This document shows, in pieces, positions 6,919 through 16,956 of a DNA stretch of 64,000 nucleotides. Origin of the DNA: Verrucomicrobia bacterium UBA1200 (GTDB taxonomy: Bacteria > Verrucomicrobiota > Kiritimatiellia > RFP12 > UBA1067); contig DBXY01000022.1 in assembly GCA_002309765.1 (NCBI GenBank), forward strand, positions 142,984 to 206,983, read 5' to 3'. The notes under the pieces were generated by a model. The model saw only the letters and a list, made by a program, of their open reading frames with translations. It did no database searches and was not told where the DNA came from. Position 1 is the stretch's first letter. Each line of letters starts with the position of its first letter. The position numbers and the translations under genes were made by a program.

Positions 6919-9900
6919 ATGACGATAAAAAAGTGGGTTGCAATTGCCGTATTTTGTGCGGCATTTTTATCTGGTGCGGCGTTTGCCGATACCATTTACT
7001 CGCCGGGTGGCCAAGGATGGGGCGCGGCGCTTACAGTTGGCAACGGCGAAACCGTCGTGATCGATGCGGGCGATGCCGCAAACGTATGGTCTGGTGCCGT
7101 CACGGTCGAAGCGGGCGGTATTCTCAAGACGCGCGGCAAGCTCTCAATCATGGGTGTCGCCACGGTGAAGACCGGGGCCACGCTTGACGTCGAGAGCGGC
7201 ACGTCCTTCATCGCATTCAATTCACGCACCGCGACCGGCACCACGATCGTCCGCTCCGGCGCGACGCTGGAGCTCAACCGTTCTGACGCCTTCAACTACT
7301 CCAACGGCTTCATCCTCCATGTGTACGGCACGCTTGCTTGCGCTGGAAACCGCATATCAGTCGACAGTACGGACCACATCTACATCCACGACGGCGCGCT
7401 CATCACCGGCGCGGGCGACGGCAACGGCATCATCGACGTGTTCAAGGCCGACACCCGCATCGTGGTCGATGGCGAGAGCGTGATAGACGGGCCAATCAAG
7501 GCGCGTTTCACAGATGCGGCACTCAACATCGCCTGTTGCGAGAACGCACACCCGTATTTCAAGGGCGGATTCATCTACGGCACATCCTCCAACGGCAAGG
7601 GCAACATCGTCCAGGTGGCCGCCACGGTTGACGAAGGCAATGCCTCGGGAACGTGCGTAAACGCCGTCATCGAGATCGGCCCCAGCACCGGTCAGGGCAA
7701 GTTCGTGTTCACTTCGAAGGGCATCGTGCATCTCGCGGGCGATACGCAGTCCTATTCCGTCGAGACGACCGGCGCGGAGCTAGATATCGTCGCCGAGAAA
7801 TCAGTCGCTGGCGAATGGCACGCTGCCGTGCAGACGCTTCCCGCAATCACCACTTCCACCGCCACTGTATACCTGAAGGGTGACGGCGTGGTGGCTCTCC
7901 AAAGCGCCGCGCCCGCTTACCCGATTGCGTTCGCCGGCGCCACGCTTCAGATCGACTCCGGCTCTCCCGTGGCTCTCGCGGCCGGCTCTTCAGTGACGGC
8001 CGACACGCTGGTGGGCGTTGACGGTCTTGCCGCGAACACGGCGGCCACGCTCTTCACCGGTGCCGCAGCCGACTTCGACGTCTCTAAGGTCACCGCCGCC
8101 GCCATGCACAACGGCATTACGATCTCGGCTCCCACCGCCACAGCGCTTGACGGCGCCAGCGTGACAATCGCAGGCCTGCCCGCGTACGACGCCTCCGCGT
8201 GGATTGAGCCTTTCATCCGCGCCAAGGGCCTCATCTGGTTGGACGCTTCGGACGCAGCGAACTTCGTGTTCAAGGACAACACCTTCGGCCTCGTTCAGAC
8301 CTGGAAGGATCGCACCACGTACCACCGCGACGCATCGTTCTACACGTCGCCCGCGCCAGACAAGTACTCCCGCAACTACGGCGAGTACGGCATCTCGGCC
8401 GGCGTCCCCGCGTTCCTAATGGGCGCGACCGGCAGCAGCATCGACCTGAAGTACACCCGCATGACGAACATACGCACCATCTTCTGGGTGATGGCCGTCG
8501 AGCAGGACGCCAACGCCTGGTTCCTCGGCGATTCTGGGGTCTACCGTTTCCACCGCACAACCACGCTTGCGTACGCATACGACAACAGCAACGTCTATTT
8601 CAAAAACGGCAGTATCTACTGTGACGGCGCGAAGGTAAATAATCCCGTATCTGACATTCCCCCGACCGATCGCCACGTGTATTCCACTGTCAACACGTCG
8701 AACAACATGGAGAGCGACTACCTCACCAGCGATGTCCGCGACTCCAATATGGCAGCCGCACGTTCGGGCGGACGCGACATCTCGGAGCTAATCGCGTTCG
8801 ACTTCGCGATGTCCGACGCCGACCGCGAGGCCATCGAGGCGTATCTTGCAGCGAAATGGATGGGCGCCAGCCCGTCCGCGGCCGGAGTTAACGGCACATA
8901 CAAGTTCACCGGCGAAGCGACAGTTGACGGTTCGCTCAGCGGCGACAAGAATCTCGTGTTCGCCGAAAGCGCTTCGATCTCGATTGTAAATCCCAGCTCC
9001 GAAGACTCAATGCTCAAAACGACCGGCACGATGGAGCTTCCCGCAGGCGCGGCGTTGCCCATTACGGTGGACGCGCGTTCGCTCATGCCCGGCACGTACA
9101 CGGTCATCGAGACGACGGGCGGAATCACGTCGCTTGACCAGTTTGCGGCGACGGCGCAGATTGCAGGCGGAGTCTCGGCGACGTTCTTCGTGGCCGACGG
9201 ATGCCTTAAGATGACGATCACTTCCACCACAACCGCCACGCTGCAAACGTGGCGCCCGCAGAGCGCGACCGACCTCGGTTGGAACGCGACGAGCGAAAAC
9301 TGGCTGCTCACCGGGGGCGACGTAATGAGTGGATTCTTGAACTTCGTGCCGGTTTTGTTCGACGGCAACGAGACGGTCTCGGGTCCCGTGGAGGTGACTG
9401 GCGAGCACACGATGGGCCCGCTCAACGTCACCGGAAACAAGGACTACACGTTCACGGGTGACGGCGCACTTCTGGGAGCAGAACCCATCACTCTCGGCGG
9501 TTCGGGCACGATAACGTTGAACGGGCCAAGCCTGGGCGATCAGGAGATCGTGATCGACGCCGGGCGGAAGGTCGTGCTCGGCGAAAACGCATCCGAAAGC
9601 TCTCTTGGCACTGACAGCGGATCCACCGGCGGCAAGGTGACGGTGAGAGAGGGCGGCCAGTTCAACGCCAACTACCTCGAGACCACGGCCGTCAACACGG
9701 CACCGCGTGCCGAGCTGACACACCGCAAGACGTTCGTCATCGCGGGCGACGGTCCCGACGGACGCGGCGCGTTCATCAACGACGCCCTCGACGGGCGCAC
9801 TGTGCACGACACGGTCTGGGCCTCGGTACTAAGGCGCGTCGAGCTCTCCGGCGACGCGACAATCGGCGGCGTGGACCGCTTCGACGTGCGCGACCGCGTG

Positions 9901-12900
9901 GGCACCACGGGCACCGCGACGCCTGGCATCTACGGTCCCGATAAGAAGCTCACCATCAAGACCACCGGCTGGTTCGGCCTAATCAACCATCCGATCGAGG
10001 TCGGAAGCATGCTGATCACAGACGGCGGCGTGTTCCGTCCCGAAGGAGTCGGCGAGGCGAAGTTCACAATCCCCGGCGGCATAACGCTCGACAACGGCAC
10101 GCTCCACTGCTTCAGCAGCGCGTTCCCCGCCGACATCGCCTTCATCGTGGAGGCCGGCGGCGGCCAGTTCAACGCCCAAAGCGGTAACACAACGATCAAG
10201 GGCCCCGTCACACTGAAAGAAGGCGCTGCGCTTGAACTCGCCGGATCGGGTACGGGATATTCAGTCACCTATTCGGGTGGAATGAACGTGGCTTCTGGAA
10301 CGGTGAAGACGACCGGCGGCAGGCACAACCTTGCGAGTCCGTATGACGGAACTGTCATTACCCAAGCCGGTGCCGACACTTATCTCGCCAACGGATTCGT
10401 TTCGGGCGATCTCGAGGTGACTCACACTTCCGGCGGATTCTTCCTTCAGGAGGGATCGAAGGCCGGAACGATCAACGTGACACATTCGGGAGGTTCGGTC
10501 GGCATCCTTGCGGCAAACAATCCGGCGCCGGAGTTCACCGCGCTCAACATCACCTCCACAGGCGGCGCGATCGACCTGCGTCCGCAAACGGCGGGCGAGC
10601 TTGACCTAGCGGGGCCGTTGAACGTCAGCCAAAGCGCAGGAAACATCTACGTTTACGGTCCCAACAACAACGACGAATACGGTATCGCAATGAAGATGAC
10701 CGGTTCCGCTGCGACGCTCTCGGTCGGACTCAACTCGAACCGTCCGGGCAAATTGCGCCTCAAAGCGGGTACCGACCTCACGGTCAATAACCTTTATCTT
10801 GCCGAAGCAGGCAGCAAGCCGTGCCGCGGTCATCTGATAATCGATCAAGGCGCAAAGGTCAAGGTAACGGGAGGTTTGAGAAACGGACACTGGCAGACTG
10901 CGCCGGATAAAGCGGCGACACACACCATTGACATCTGTGGCGAACTCGATGCGACGGGCATCAACGTGGCCAATCCATGGGATTCGCCGCGCTCCGAGAT
11001 TTATGTCAGGCCCGGCGCAGTGTTTAAGGCCAACGGATTCTACACCCGTTCCAACTATCCCTACGGTAACGGCGTGGACGCGGGCGATGGCCGTCAGTGG
11101 CTCATGATGGAGGGCGGCAGGCTCGAGCTTGGCAGCTACGGCTTCAACGGCCACACGATTCCCGGCGTGGCCAAAGTTGACTTCCAGAACGGCGAGATCG
11201 TCAATGTTTCGTCCGCATGGGGCGGCGTGCAGGGCTTCCCGGTGTTCTTCGGCTATGACAAGCTCGGCGGCAGCGTTGTGTTCGACATGGACGAATACTA
11301 TGTCAACTGGAACCAGGCACTTTCCGGCTCAAGTGACCTTACAATCAAGGGATCCGTCAACTTCACGGGCGCACGCGTGGATGACAGAATGCAGGGTGTC
11401 ACGCTTGGAAAGCTCACGATTGAAAATACCGGCGGCAACGATCTTCGCGTGACCTCGGCCTTCTCCGGCGGACTGACGCTGGCGGACGGCGTGAATGCGC
11501 AGGTAGCCAAGTATTCCGACGAACGTTACATGTGCGCCGTGGCTGCGGATGGTGCACAGGACAATGCGGCCGCAAGCAATTGGAGCTATCCGTTCGCCTC
11601 ATCGGACTTCTTCCCGTTCATAAACCGCTACTACAGCACCCAGGCGCGTTCGAACCTTGCCACGCTCGGACGCGGCGAGTTCTACGTGCCGGAGGACAAG
11701 GCGGGCGTGTGGACATTCGTGGGCAACTACGACGACAAGATCCGCATGGACGTGGACGGTGCGCAGGTGTTCAAGACCACATCCTGGAGCGCCATGGGCA
11801 AAGGGCAGGTTGAGCTTGCGGCCGGCTGGCACAAGTTCACGATCGCGGTCTATGCCGGCGGACAGCCCGGCGGACCCTCCAACTCCGGATTCAAGAACCG
11901 CATGGCCGTGGGCTATCTGCCTTCTGCCTCCGACTCCACGAACGGCAACGACTACACTCCGTTCATGCCCGGCGGCGAGCTGCAGATACGTCCGTGTGTC
12001 AACGCCTGCGTGTGGAGCTGGCAGAACGGCAACGCCAACTGGGACACGACCGAGAACTGGGCGCACATCAAGTGCATGGACTCGACGAAGTTCATGCACA
12101 CTAGCGGAGACTCCGACAATGCCAACGACTGGAAGAGCTACTTCTCCGGCAAGGCCAGCAAGATCAACGGCTGGTTCAAGGTCGAGCCTGGGAAAGAGGG
12201 CGAGTGGACGTTCAAGATGGCGTACGACGACTACAAGATGGTCACCATCGATGGCGAGACGCTCTTCAGCAAGACATCCCAGTGGTATGACGTGTACGCG
12301 GGTAAGAAGGAACTTGAGGTGGGTTGGCACCGCTGGGAGATCCGCTTCGGCGACGGCTCTGGCGGATGGGGTCCGGCGAAGTATAACGGCGTGTTCATAA
12401 ACGACGGCAACACGCTCAGCTTCATCGAGCCAGGCAGCACCGAGAACAAACAGTGGAACGAGGACAACATCAAGCTTGCGGCCACGCTCGGTGATATCGC
12501 AGTGCTGGAACCGACCGGCATCTATAAGGAACTGGAGCTTTGCGAAGGTTCCACGCTAACTTCCACCGGTACGATGGCAATGCCAATCTTCGGTACGCTA
12601 AAGGGTACCGGTACGCTCGCGGGCGACTTCGCATTTGAAGGCGATGTCAACTGCTGGGACGTCACCGGCGAAGCAGCCAACAAAGAGCTGGCAAGGGTGA
12701 CTTTCGCCAATGCATCTGCAAACACTTTTGCCGGGCTTAAGTCCGTCAAGGCAACCTTCGATGGCAAACCGCGGGTATCCACCTACTTCCTCACGGATGC
12801 CGTGTCAGGTCTAACGGACGGCGTGGTTGAAGATGTCGCCGTTACCGCGACTTACGGCACTACGGACGTCTCTGAAGACTTCTATCTTTCGATTGAAGGC

Positions 12901-12957
12901 AGCCGAATGGTGTTGAAGAACAAAAAGCCCGCCGGGCTGATAATAATCATCCAATAA
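6919..12957 (+). CDS. Giant secreted beta-strand-repeat surface protein with PA14-like domains
   Basis: I chose the ATG at 6919 over 6889 because AAAAGGG precedes it and a clean signal peptide follows (MTIKKW... to GAAFA, cleavage near residue 24). The 2012-residue product is rich in Gly, Thr, Asn and Ala. It has an N-terminal beta-helix-like region and a LamG-like segment (about residues 440-650, ending SDADREAIEAYLAAKW). A long stretch of autotransporter-type beta-strand repeats follows (about 770-1520), then two PA14-like modules (about 1560-1680 and 1700-1830; 'GRGEFYVPE', 'GWHRWEIRF'). It ends LKNKKPAGLIIIIQ. The C-terminal 800 or so residues are clearly paralogous to the protein at 60914-64000. 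No autotransporter barrel is visible. Its role is probably adhesion or glycan binding, which is inference. Confidence 0.75.
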   Translation: MTIKKWVAIAVFCAAFLSGAAFADTIYSPGGQGWGAALTVGNGETVVIDAGDAANVWSGAVTVEAGGILKTRGKLSIMGVATVKTGATLDVESGTSFIAFNSRTATGTTIVRSGATLELNRSDAFNYSNGFILHVYGTLACAGNRISVDSTDHIYIHDGALITGAGDGNGIIDVFKADTRIVVDGESVIDGPIKARFTDAALNIACCENAHPYFKGGFIYGTSSNGKGNIVQVAATVDEGNASGTCVNAVIEIGPSTGQGKFVFTSKGIVHLAGDTQSYSVETTGAELDIVAEKSVAGEWHAAVQTLPAITTSTATVYLKGDGVVALQSAAPAYPIAFAGATLQIDSGSPVALAAGSSVTADTLVGVDGLAANTAATLFTGAAADFDVSKVTAAAMHNGITISAPTATALDGASVTIAGLPAYDASAWIEPFIRAKGLIWLDASDAANFVFKDNTFGLVQTWKDRTTYHRDASFYTSPAPDKYSRNYGEYGISAGVPAFLMGATGSSIDLKYTRMTNIRTIFWVMAVEQDANAWFLGDSGVYRFHRTTTLAYAYDNSNVYFKNGSIYCDGAKVNNPVSDIPPTDRHVYSTVNTSNNMESDYLTSDVRDSNMAAARSGGRDISELIAFDFAMSDADREAIEAYLAAKWMGASPSAAGVNGTYKFTGEATVDGSLSGDKNLVFAESASISIVNPSSEDSMLKTTGTMELPAGAALPITVDARSLMPGTYTVIETTGGITSLDQFAATAQIAGGVSATFFVADGCLKMTITSTTTATLQTWRPQSATDLGWNATSENWLLTGGDVMSGFLNFVPVLFDGNETVSGPVEVTGEHTMGPLNVTGNKDYTFTGDGALLGAEPITLGGSGTITLNGPSLGDQEIVIDAGRKVVLGENASESSLGTDSGSTGGKVTVREGGQFNANYLETTAVNTAPRAELTHRKTFVIAGDGPDGRGAFINDALDGRTVHDTVWASVLRRVELSGDATIGGVDRFDVRDRVGTTGTATPGIYGPDKKLTIKTTGWFGLINHPIEVGSMLITDGGVFRPEGVGEAKFTIPGGITLDNGTLHCFSSAFPADIAFIVEAGGGQFNAQSGNTTIKGPVTLKEGAALELAGSGTGYSVTYSGGMNVASGTVKTTGGRHNLASPYDGTVITQAGADTYLANGFVSGDLEVTHTSGGFFLQEGSKAGTINVTHSGGSVGILAANNPAPEFTALNITSTGGAIDLRPQTAGELDLAGPLNVSQSAGNIYVYGPNNNDEYGIAMKMTGSAATLSVGLNSNRPGKLRLKAGTDLTVNNLYLAEAGSKPCRGHLIIDQGAKVKVTGGLRNGHWQTAPDKAATHTIDICGELDATGINVANPWDSPRSEIYVRPGAVFKANGFYTRSNYPYGNGVDAGDGRQWLMMEGGRLELGSYGFNGHTIPGVAKVDFQNGEIVNVSSAWGGVQGFPVFFGYDKLGGSVVFDMDEYYVNWNQALSGSSDLTIKGSVNFTGARVDDRMQGVTLGKLTIENTGGNDLRVTSAFSGGLTLADGVNAQVAKYSDERYMCAVAADGAQDNAAASNWSYPFASSDFFPFINRYYSTQARSNLATLGRGEFYVPEDKAGVWTFVGNYDDKIRMDVDGAQVFKTTSWSAMGKGQVELAAGWHKFTIAVYAGGQPGGPSNSGFKNRMAVGYLPSASDSTNGNDYTPFMPGGELQIRPCVNACVWSWQNGNANWDTTENWAHIKCMDSTKFMHTSGDSDNANDWKSYFSGKASKINGWFKVEPGKEGEWTFKMAYDDYKMVTIDGETLFSKTSQWYDVYAGKKELEVGWHRWEIRFGDGSGGWGPAKYNGVFINDGNTLSFIEPGSTENKQWNEDNIKLAATLGDIAVLEPTGIYKELELCEGSTLTSTGTMAMPIFGTLKGTGTLAGDFAFEGDVNCWDVTGEAANKELARVTFANASANTFAGLKSVKATFDGKPRVSTYFLTDAVSGLTDGVVEDVAVTATYGTTDVSEDFYLSIEGSRMVLKNKKPAGLIIIIQ

Positions 12958-12998
12958 CAGAGATACCCATAAGGCAAATTTCCAAGCCTAAATCATCA

Positions 12999-13025
12999 GG
13001 GCGGCCGTTACCGGCCGCCCTTTTT
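12999..13025 (+). terminator. Intrinsic terminator of the giant surface protein gene
   Basis: The stem GGGCGGCCG (12999-13007) pairs with CGGCCGCCC (13012-13020) across a four-base loop, followed by TTTTT. It lies 42 bases after the stop codon. Confidence 0.93.
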
Positions 13026-13042
13026 CGTCATTCATTTTTTCA

Positions 13043-13071
13043 TTGGAAATCGTCTGCCGTTATGGTAAGAT
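13043..13071 (+). promoter_or_regulatory. Candidate promoter for the purC-iorAB-yfcE run
   Basis: TTGGAA (13043-13048), a 17-bp spacer and TAAGAT (13066-13071). It sits just after the upstream terminator and 33 bases before the purC ATG. Confidence 0.5.
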
Positions 13072-13104
13072 ATCAACATTTCACTGACTTTTTGGAGACG
13101 TGTG

Positions 13105-14007
13105 ATGAAGTATGATAAAAACCACGCTTTGCTTGCGACAGCGATTCCTGGGCTGCCAGCCCCCAAAAGCGGCAAGGTCCGTGATGTTTTTGATTTGGGC
13201 GACAAGTTGCTGATGGTGGTGACCGACCGTATCAGCGCGTTTGACGTGATTTTACCCTCCGGAGTACCGGACAAGGGCAAAGTACTGAACCAGTTGTCAC
13301 TGTTCTGGATGGAATTCTTGGGCATGAAGAACCATCTTATCACCGCTGACGTTGACGAATATCCCGCTGAGCTGAAGGTGGTAAAGGACGACTTGCGGGG
13401 CCGTTCCATGTTGGTCAAGAAAGTGAACATGGTGGAGGTGGAATGCATCGCCCGCGGTTACCTCACCGGCAGCGGCTGGAAGGAGTACCAAAAGAGCGGC
13501 ACGGTCAACGGCCAGCAACTGCGGGCCGGATACCAGAATGCCTCAAAGCTGGACGAAGTACTCTTCACGCCCACCACCAAAGCGGCGATCGGTGACCATG
13601 ACGAGGCGATTGATTACGCGCAGACCGAACAACTGGTCGGCGCAGCCACCGCTGCGGCGCTCCGCGATGCCACGCTCTCGCTTTACACCCGCGCCGCGGA
13701 TTACGCGCTCCAGCATGGCATCATCATTGCCGACACCAAATTTGAATTCGGCAAGGATGCTGATGGGTCGCTGATTCTAGCCGACGAAGTGCTGACGCCA
13801 GATTCAAGCCGTTTCTGGCCGTTGGACAGTTACTCCGTCGGAAACAATCCGCCTTCGTTGGATAAGCAGTTTGTTCGCGATTGGTTGGATAGCGTACACT
13901 TCAACCATCAGCCGCCGGCGCCGGAACTACCAGACGACGTGGTGGCAAAAACCCGGGCGAAATACGTTGAGGCGTATGAAACCCTCTCCAAGCGTCAGCT
14001 GATATAA
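13105..14007 (+). CDS. purC: Phosphoribosylaminoimidazole-succinocarboxamide synthase
   Basis: This enzyme ligates aspartate to CAIR with ATP in purine synthesis. The protein has about 300 residues, the longer yeast-like form rather than the 237-residue E. coli form. Visible motifs are SGKVRDVFDLGD (about residues 19-30), TDRISAFDVILP (substrate/ATP site), VECIARGYLTGSGWKEY, and the DTKFEFG and LADEVLTPDSSRFWP blocks. I preferred ATG 13105 over the in-frame GTG at 13102 because GGAG at 13094-13097 is better spaced. Other purine genes (purE, purM) lie about 39 kb away on the opposite strand. Confidence 0.95.
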   Translation: MKYDKNHALLATAIPGLPAPKSGKVRDVFDLGDKLLMVVTDRISAFDVILPSGVPDKGKVLNQLSLFWMEFLGMKNHLITADVDEYPAELKVVKDDLRGRSMLVKKVNMVEVECIARGYLTGSGWKEYQKSGTVNGQQLRAGYQNASKLDEVLFTPTTKAAIGDHDEAIDYAQTEQLVGAATAAALRDATLSLYTRAADYALQHGIIIADTKFEFGKDADGSLILADEVLTPDSSRFWPLDSYSVGNNPPSLDKQFVRDWLDSVHFNHQPPAPELPDDVVAKTRAKYVEAYETLSKRQLI

Positions 14008-14045
14008 TCGCGTGACCGGATTACACCGTTTTACAAGGAGAAATT

Positions 14046-15821
14046 ATGAGCCGTAAAGTCTTACTGTCCGCCAACGAGGCGGTCGCCTGGGCTGCCTGCA
14101 AAGCGGGTTGCCATGTCGCGTCAGCCTATCCCGGCACCCCCAGCACCGAGATTCTGGAAAATATCGCGAAATTCAAAGACACCATCAACTGCGAGTGGGC
14201 GGTGAACGAGAAGGTCGCGATGGAGGTGGCGGTCGGTGCCTCGATCGCCGGAGCCCGCGCCCTCACCGCCATGAAACACGTCGGTTTGAATGTGGCGATG
14301 GACCCGCTGATGACCTACACCTACGTCGGCACCAACGGCGGCCTGGTGATCGTCTCCGCCGATGACCCCGGCATGCACAGTTCCCAAAACGAGCAGGACA
14401 ACCGCAACATCGCCAAATTCGCCCGCGCACCGCTCTTCGAGCCAGCGGACAGCCAAGAGGCGTTCGATATGGTTCAAGCGGCGTTTGAGGTTTCCGAGCA
14501 GTTCCACGCCCCATGTTTTATCCGTTTGACCACCCGCACCTCCCACACCTCCACCGTGGTGGACGTTGGCGACGATTTCGGTCCCGGCAACACGCCGGTA
14601 AAACCGTATGTAAAGGACATCTCCCGCACCATCCCGGTGCCGATGTTCGCCCGCGGGCAGCGGCTGAAAGCCCAGGAACGCACCGCCGCGTTGCGCGCTT
14701 TCGCCGAGACTTCGCCGTTTAACCGCATCGAACCCGGTGACCGCCGTCTCGGCATCGTAACCTCCGGGGTTTGCTACCAATACGTCAAAGAGGTCTTCCC
14801 GGAATTCAGCGTGCTGAAACTCGGTCTGTCCAATCCGTTGCCGTTCGAACTGATTCGTAAATTCGCCGAATCGGTCGACAAGCTGCTGGTGGTGGAAGAG
14901 TTGGACCCGTTCCTGGAAGAGCAACTGCTCGCCATGGGGCTGGAGCTGGTCCGCCACGAGACGGAACTGAACATGCTGGAGATGAACCCCACGCGGTTAA
15001 TCGCGTTGCGCAAAGAACTGTTGGGCGACGTGGAGCTTCCGATGGTCAAACGCGCCGATGCCGGTCTGCCCACCCGTCCGCCAGTGCTGTGCGCCGGATG
15101 CAGCCATCGCGGCGTGTTCTACACACTAGCCAAGCTGGGCGCGACCGTCACCGGCGATATCGGGTGCTACACCTTGGGCGCGTTTCCCCCGCTCAACGCG
15201 ATGGACACCACCATCTGTATGGGCGCCAGCATTGGCAACGCTTTCGGTATGGAGAAAGCCGGTCACAAGGGACGAATCGCCGCCGTGCTGGGCGACTCGA
15301 CCTTCTTCCACTCCGGCATGACCGGAATCCTCAATGTGCTCTATAACGGCGGCAAGGTCACCACCGTGGTGCTGGACAACCGTATCACCGGCATGACCGG
15401 GCATCAGGACAACCCCGGTTCCGGCAAGACGCTCACCGGCGATCCCGCCCCGGTCACCGATATCGCCGAAGTCGCCCGCGGCATGGGCTACAAGCGGGTG
15501 GAAAAAGTCTCCGCATACGACCTCCCGAAACTTGAGGCGGTGCTTAAAGAGGCGTTGGACGTCGACGAACCGGCGGTTGTCATCGCCGGCGGACCGTGCC
15601 GGATCGCGGCAAAACTGACCCGCGCCGGGACCTACGCGGTGGATACCGAAAAATGCAAGGCCTGCGGAGCCTGTTTCAAGCTGGGTTGCCCGGCGATTGT
15701 CCGCGGCGAAGCGGTGGCGGACGGCAAGCGGTTTAAATCCAGCATCGACCCCAACCAATGCGCGGGGTGCGGGTTGTGCCCGCAAGTGTGCAAATTTGAC
15801 GCCATCAAAAAAATCCGTTAA
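14046..15821 (+). CDS. iorA: Indolepyruvate:ferredoxin oxidoreductase, alpha subunit
   Basis: This 591-residue TPP enzyme subunit oxidatively decarboxylates aryl-pyruvates from aromatic amino acids to acyl-CoA while reducing ferredoxin. It has the N-terminal pyrimidine-binding domain (NEKVAMEVAVGAS) and a central domain. The C-terminal TPP-binding domain contains GDIGCYTLG and GDSTFFHSGMTG. The two [4Fe-4S] ferredoxin clusters are C-x2-C-x2-C-x4-C (CKACGACFKLGC) and CAGCGLCPQVC near the C-terminus. AAGGAG lies just upstream of the start. iorB follows immediately. The pair is typical of strict anaerobes that ferment amino acids. Confidence 0.95.
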   Translation: MSRKVLLSANEAVAWAACKAGCHVASAYPGTPSTEILENIAKFKDTINCEWAVNEKVAMEVAVGASIAGARALTAMKHVGLNVAMDPLMTYTYVGTNGGLVIVSADDPGMHSSQNEQDNRNIAKFARAPLFEPADSQEAFDMVQAAFEVSEQFHAPCFIRLTTRTSHTSTVVDVGDDFGPGNTPVKPYVKDISRTIPVPMFARGQRLKAQERTAALRAFAETSPFNRIEPGDRRLGIVTSGVCYQYVKEVFPEFSVLKLGLSNPLPFELIRKFAESVDKLLVVEELDPFLEEQLLAMGLELVRHETELNMLEMNPTRLIALRKELLGDVELPMVKRADAGLPTRPPVLCAGCSHRGVFYTLAKLGATVTGDIGCYTLGAFPPLNAMDTTICMGASIGNAFGMEKAGHKGRIAAVLGDSTFFHSGMTGILNVLYNGGKVTTVVLDNRITGMTGHQDNPGSGKTLTGDPAPVTDIAEVARGMGYKRVEKVSAYDLPKLEAVLKEALDVDEPAVVIAGGPCRIAAKLTRAGTYAVDTEKCKACGACFKLGCPAIVRGEAVADGKRFKSSIDPNQCAGCGLCPQVCKFDAIKKIR

Positions 15822-15836
15822 CTGGAGATTGTGCAA

Positions 15837-16415
15837 ATGAAGACGATGAATGTTTCTTTGGTCGGCGTCGGCGGACAGGGCATCTTACTCACCAGCGATA
15901 TTCTGGCCAAAACCGCCACGCTGGCGGGATGCGACGTTAAAAAGAGCGAGATTCACGGCATGGCCCAGCGCGGCGGCAGCGTGATCAGTCAAGTGCGCTT
16001 CGGCGACAAGGTTTATTCGCCGATCATTCCGGACGGGACCAGCGACCTGCTGGTCTCTTTTGACCGGCTGGAAACGCTCCGCTGGCGGCATCTGCTGGCC
16101 ACCAACGGCAAAGTGCTGATGAACGACACGTACATAACCCCGATCACCGTTTCCAGCGGACAGCAGCCGGAGGTGGAAGACCTCTCTGGGAAACTGGCTG
16201 CCGAGTATCCCGACCTGCTTAAAATCGACGCCATGCAGCTGGCCGAGAGCCTGGGCAACATCCGCACGATGAACATGGTCATCGCCGGGGCTTTGTCCAC
16301 CCTCACCCCGTTCGGCGCCGAACTTTGGCAGGAGGCGATGCGCCAACGCATCCCGGCCAAGCTGATCGACCTTAACCTTAAGGCATTCGATTTGGGACGG
16401 CAGGCGGTTCTTTAA
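15837..16415 (+). CDS. iorB: Indolepyruvate:ferredoxin oxidoreductase, beta subunit
   Basis: This 192-residue gamma-domain subunit partners IorA. The N-terminal GVGGQGILLTSDILA motif and the KSEIHGMAQRGGSV segment are family hallmarks. I chose ATG 15837 over the in-frame GTG at 15831 because GGAG (15824-15827) is 9 bases upstream of the former and only 3 from the latter. It starts 15 bases after iorA and is followed 8 bases later by yfcE. Confidence 0.95.
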   Translation: MKTMNVSLVGVGGQGILLTSDILAKTATLAGCDVKKSEIHGMAQRGGSVISQVRFGDKVYSPIIPDGTSDLLVSFDRLETLRWRHLLATNGKVLMNDTYITPITVSSGQQPEVEDLSGKLAAEYPDLLKIDAMQLAESLGNIRTMNMVIAGALSTLTPFGAELWQEAMRQRIPAKLIDLNLKAFDLGRQAVL

Positions 16416-16423
16416 GGATCTCC

Positions 16424-16942
16424 ATGAGAATACTTTTCATCAGCGACATCCACGGTGTCCCGTCAACTCTGGAAACGGCGTTGGCAGCCGGAGACAAATT
16501 GGGCTACGACCGTATCGTCCTGTTGGGCGACCTGCTTGCCCACGGTCCGCGCAACGGCGTACCCAATTTCTACGACCCGCCCAAGGTAGCCGAAATCCTG
16601 AACCGCCATAAAGACCGGATCATCGCGGTTCGCGGCAATTGCGACTCCGAGGTTGACCAAATGATGATGCAGTTCCCGATTATGGGGGATTATGCCGAGT
16701 TGGATGCGGATGGCGAACGGTTTTTCCTAACCCACGGCCATTTGTGGAACGAGTTCCGGTTGCCGCCGGTTGGCACCGGAACCATCCTTGTGCACGGGCA
16801 CACCCACATCGCCGAGAAAAAGCGGCTAGAATGCGGGGTCACCATTTTCAACCCCGGTTCCGTCTCTCTGCCCAAAGCCGGACAAGACCGTTCCTTCGGT
16901 TATTGGGACGGCCACGACCTGTTCCACTACCCCGTGGTTTGA
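16424..16942 (+). CDS. yfcE: YfcE-type metallophosphodiesterase
   Basis: This 172-residue calcineurin-like phosphoesterase has the dimetal motifs in order: SDIHG (residues 7-11), GDLLAHGPRN, RGNCD, THGH and HGHTHIAE. It matches the YfcE/MJ0936 family, whose members hydrolyse phosphodiesters in vitro with an uncertain natural substrate. It is the last gene of the plus-strand run and converges with hemW, with 14 bases between the stop codons. Confidence 0.88.
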   Translation: MRILFISDIHGVPSTLETALAAGDKLGYDRIVLLGDLLAHGPRNGVPNFYDPPKVAEILNRHKDRIIAVRGNCDSEVDQMMMQFPIMGDYAELDADGERFFLTHGHLWNEFRLPPVGTGTILVHGHTHIAEKKRLECGVTIFNPGSVSLPKAGQDRSFGYWDGHDLFHYPVV

Positions 16943-16956
16943 CTTCCGAATAACCC

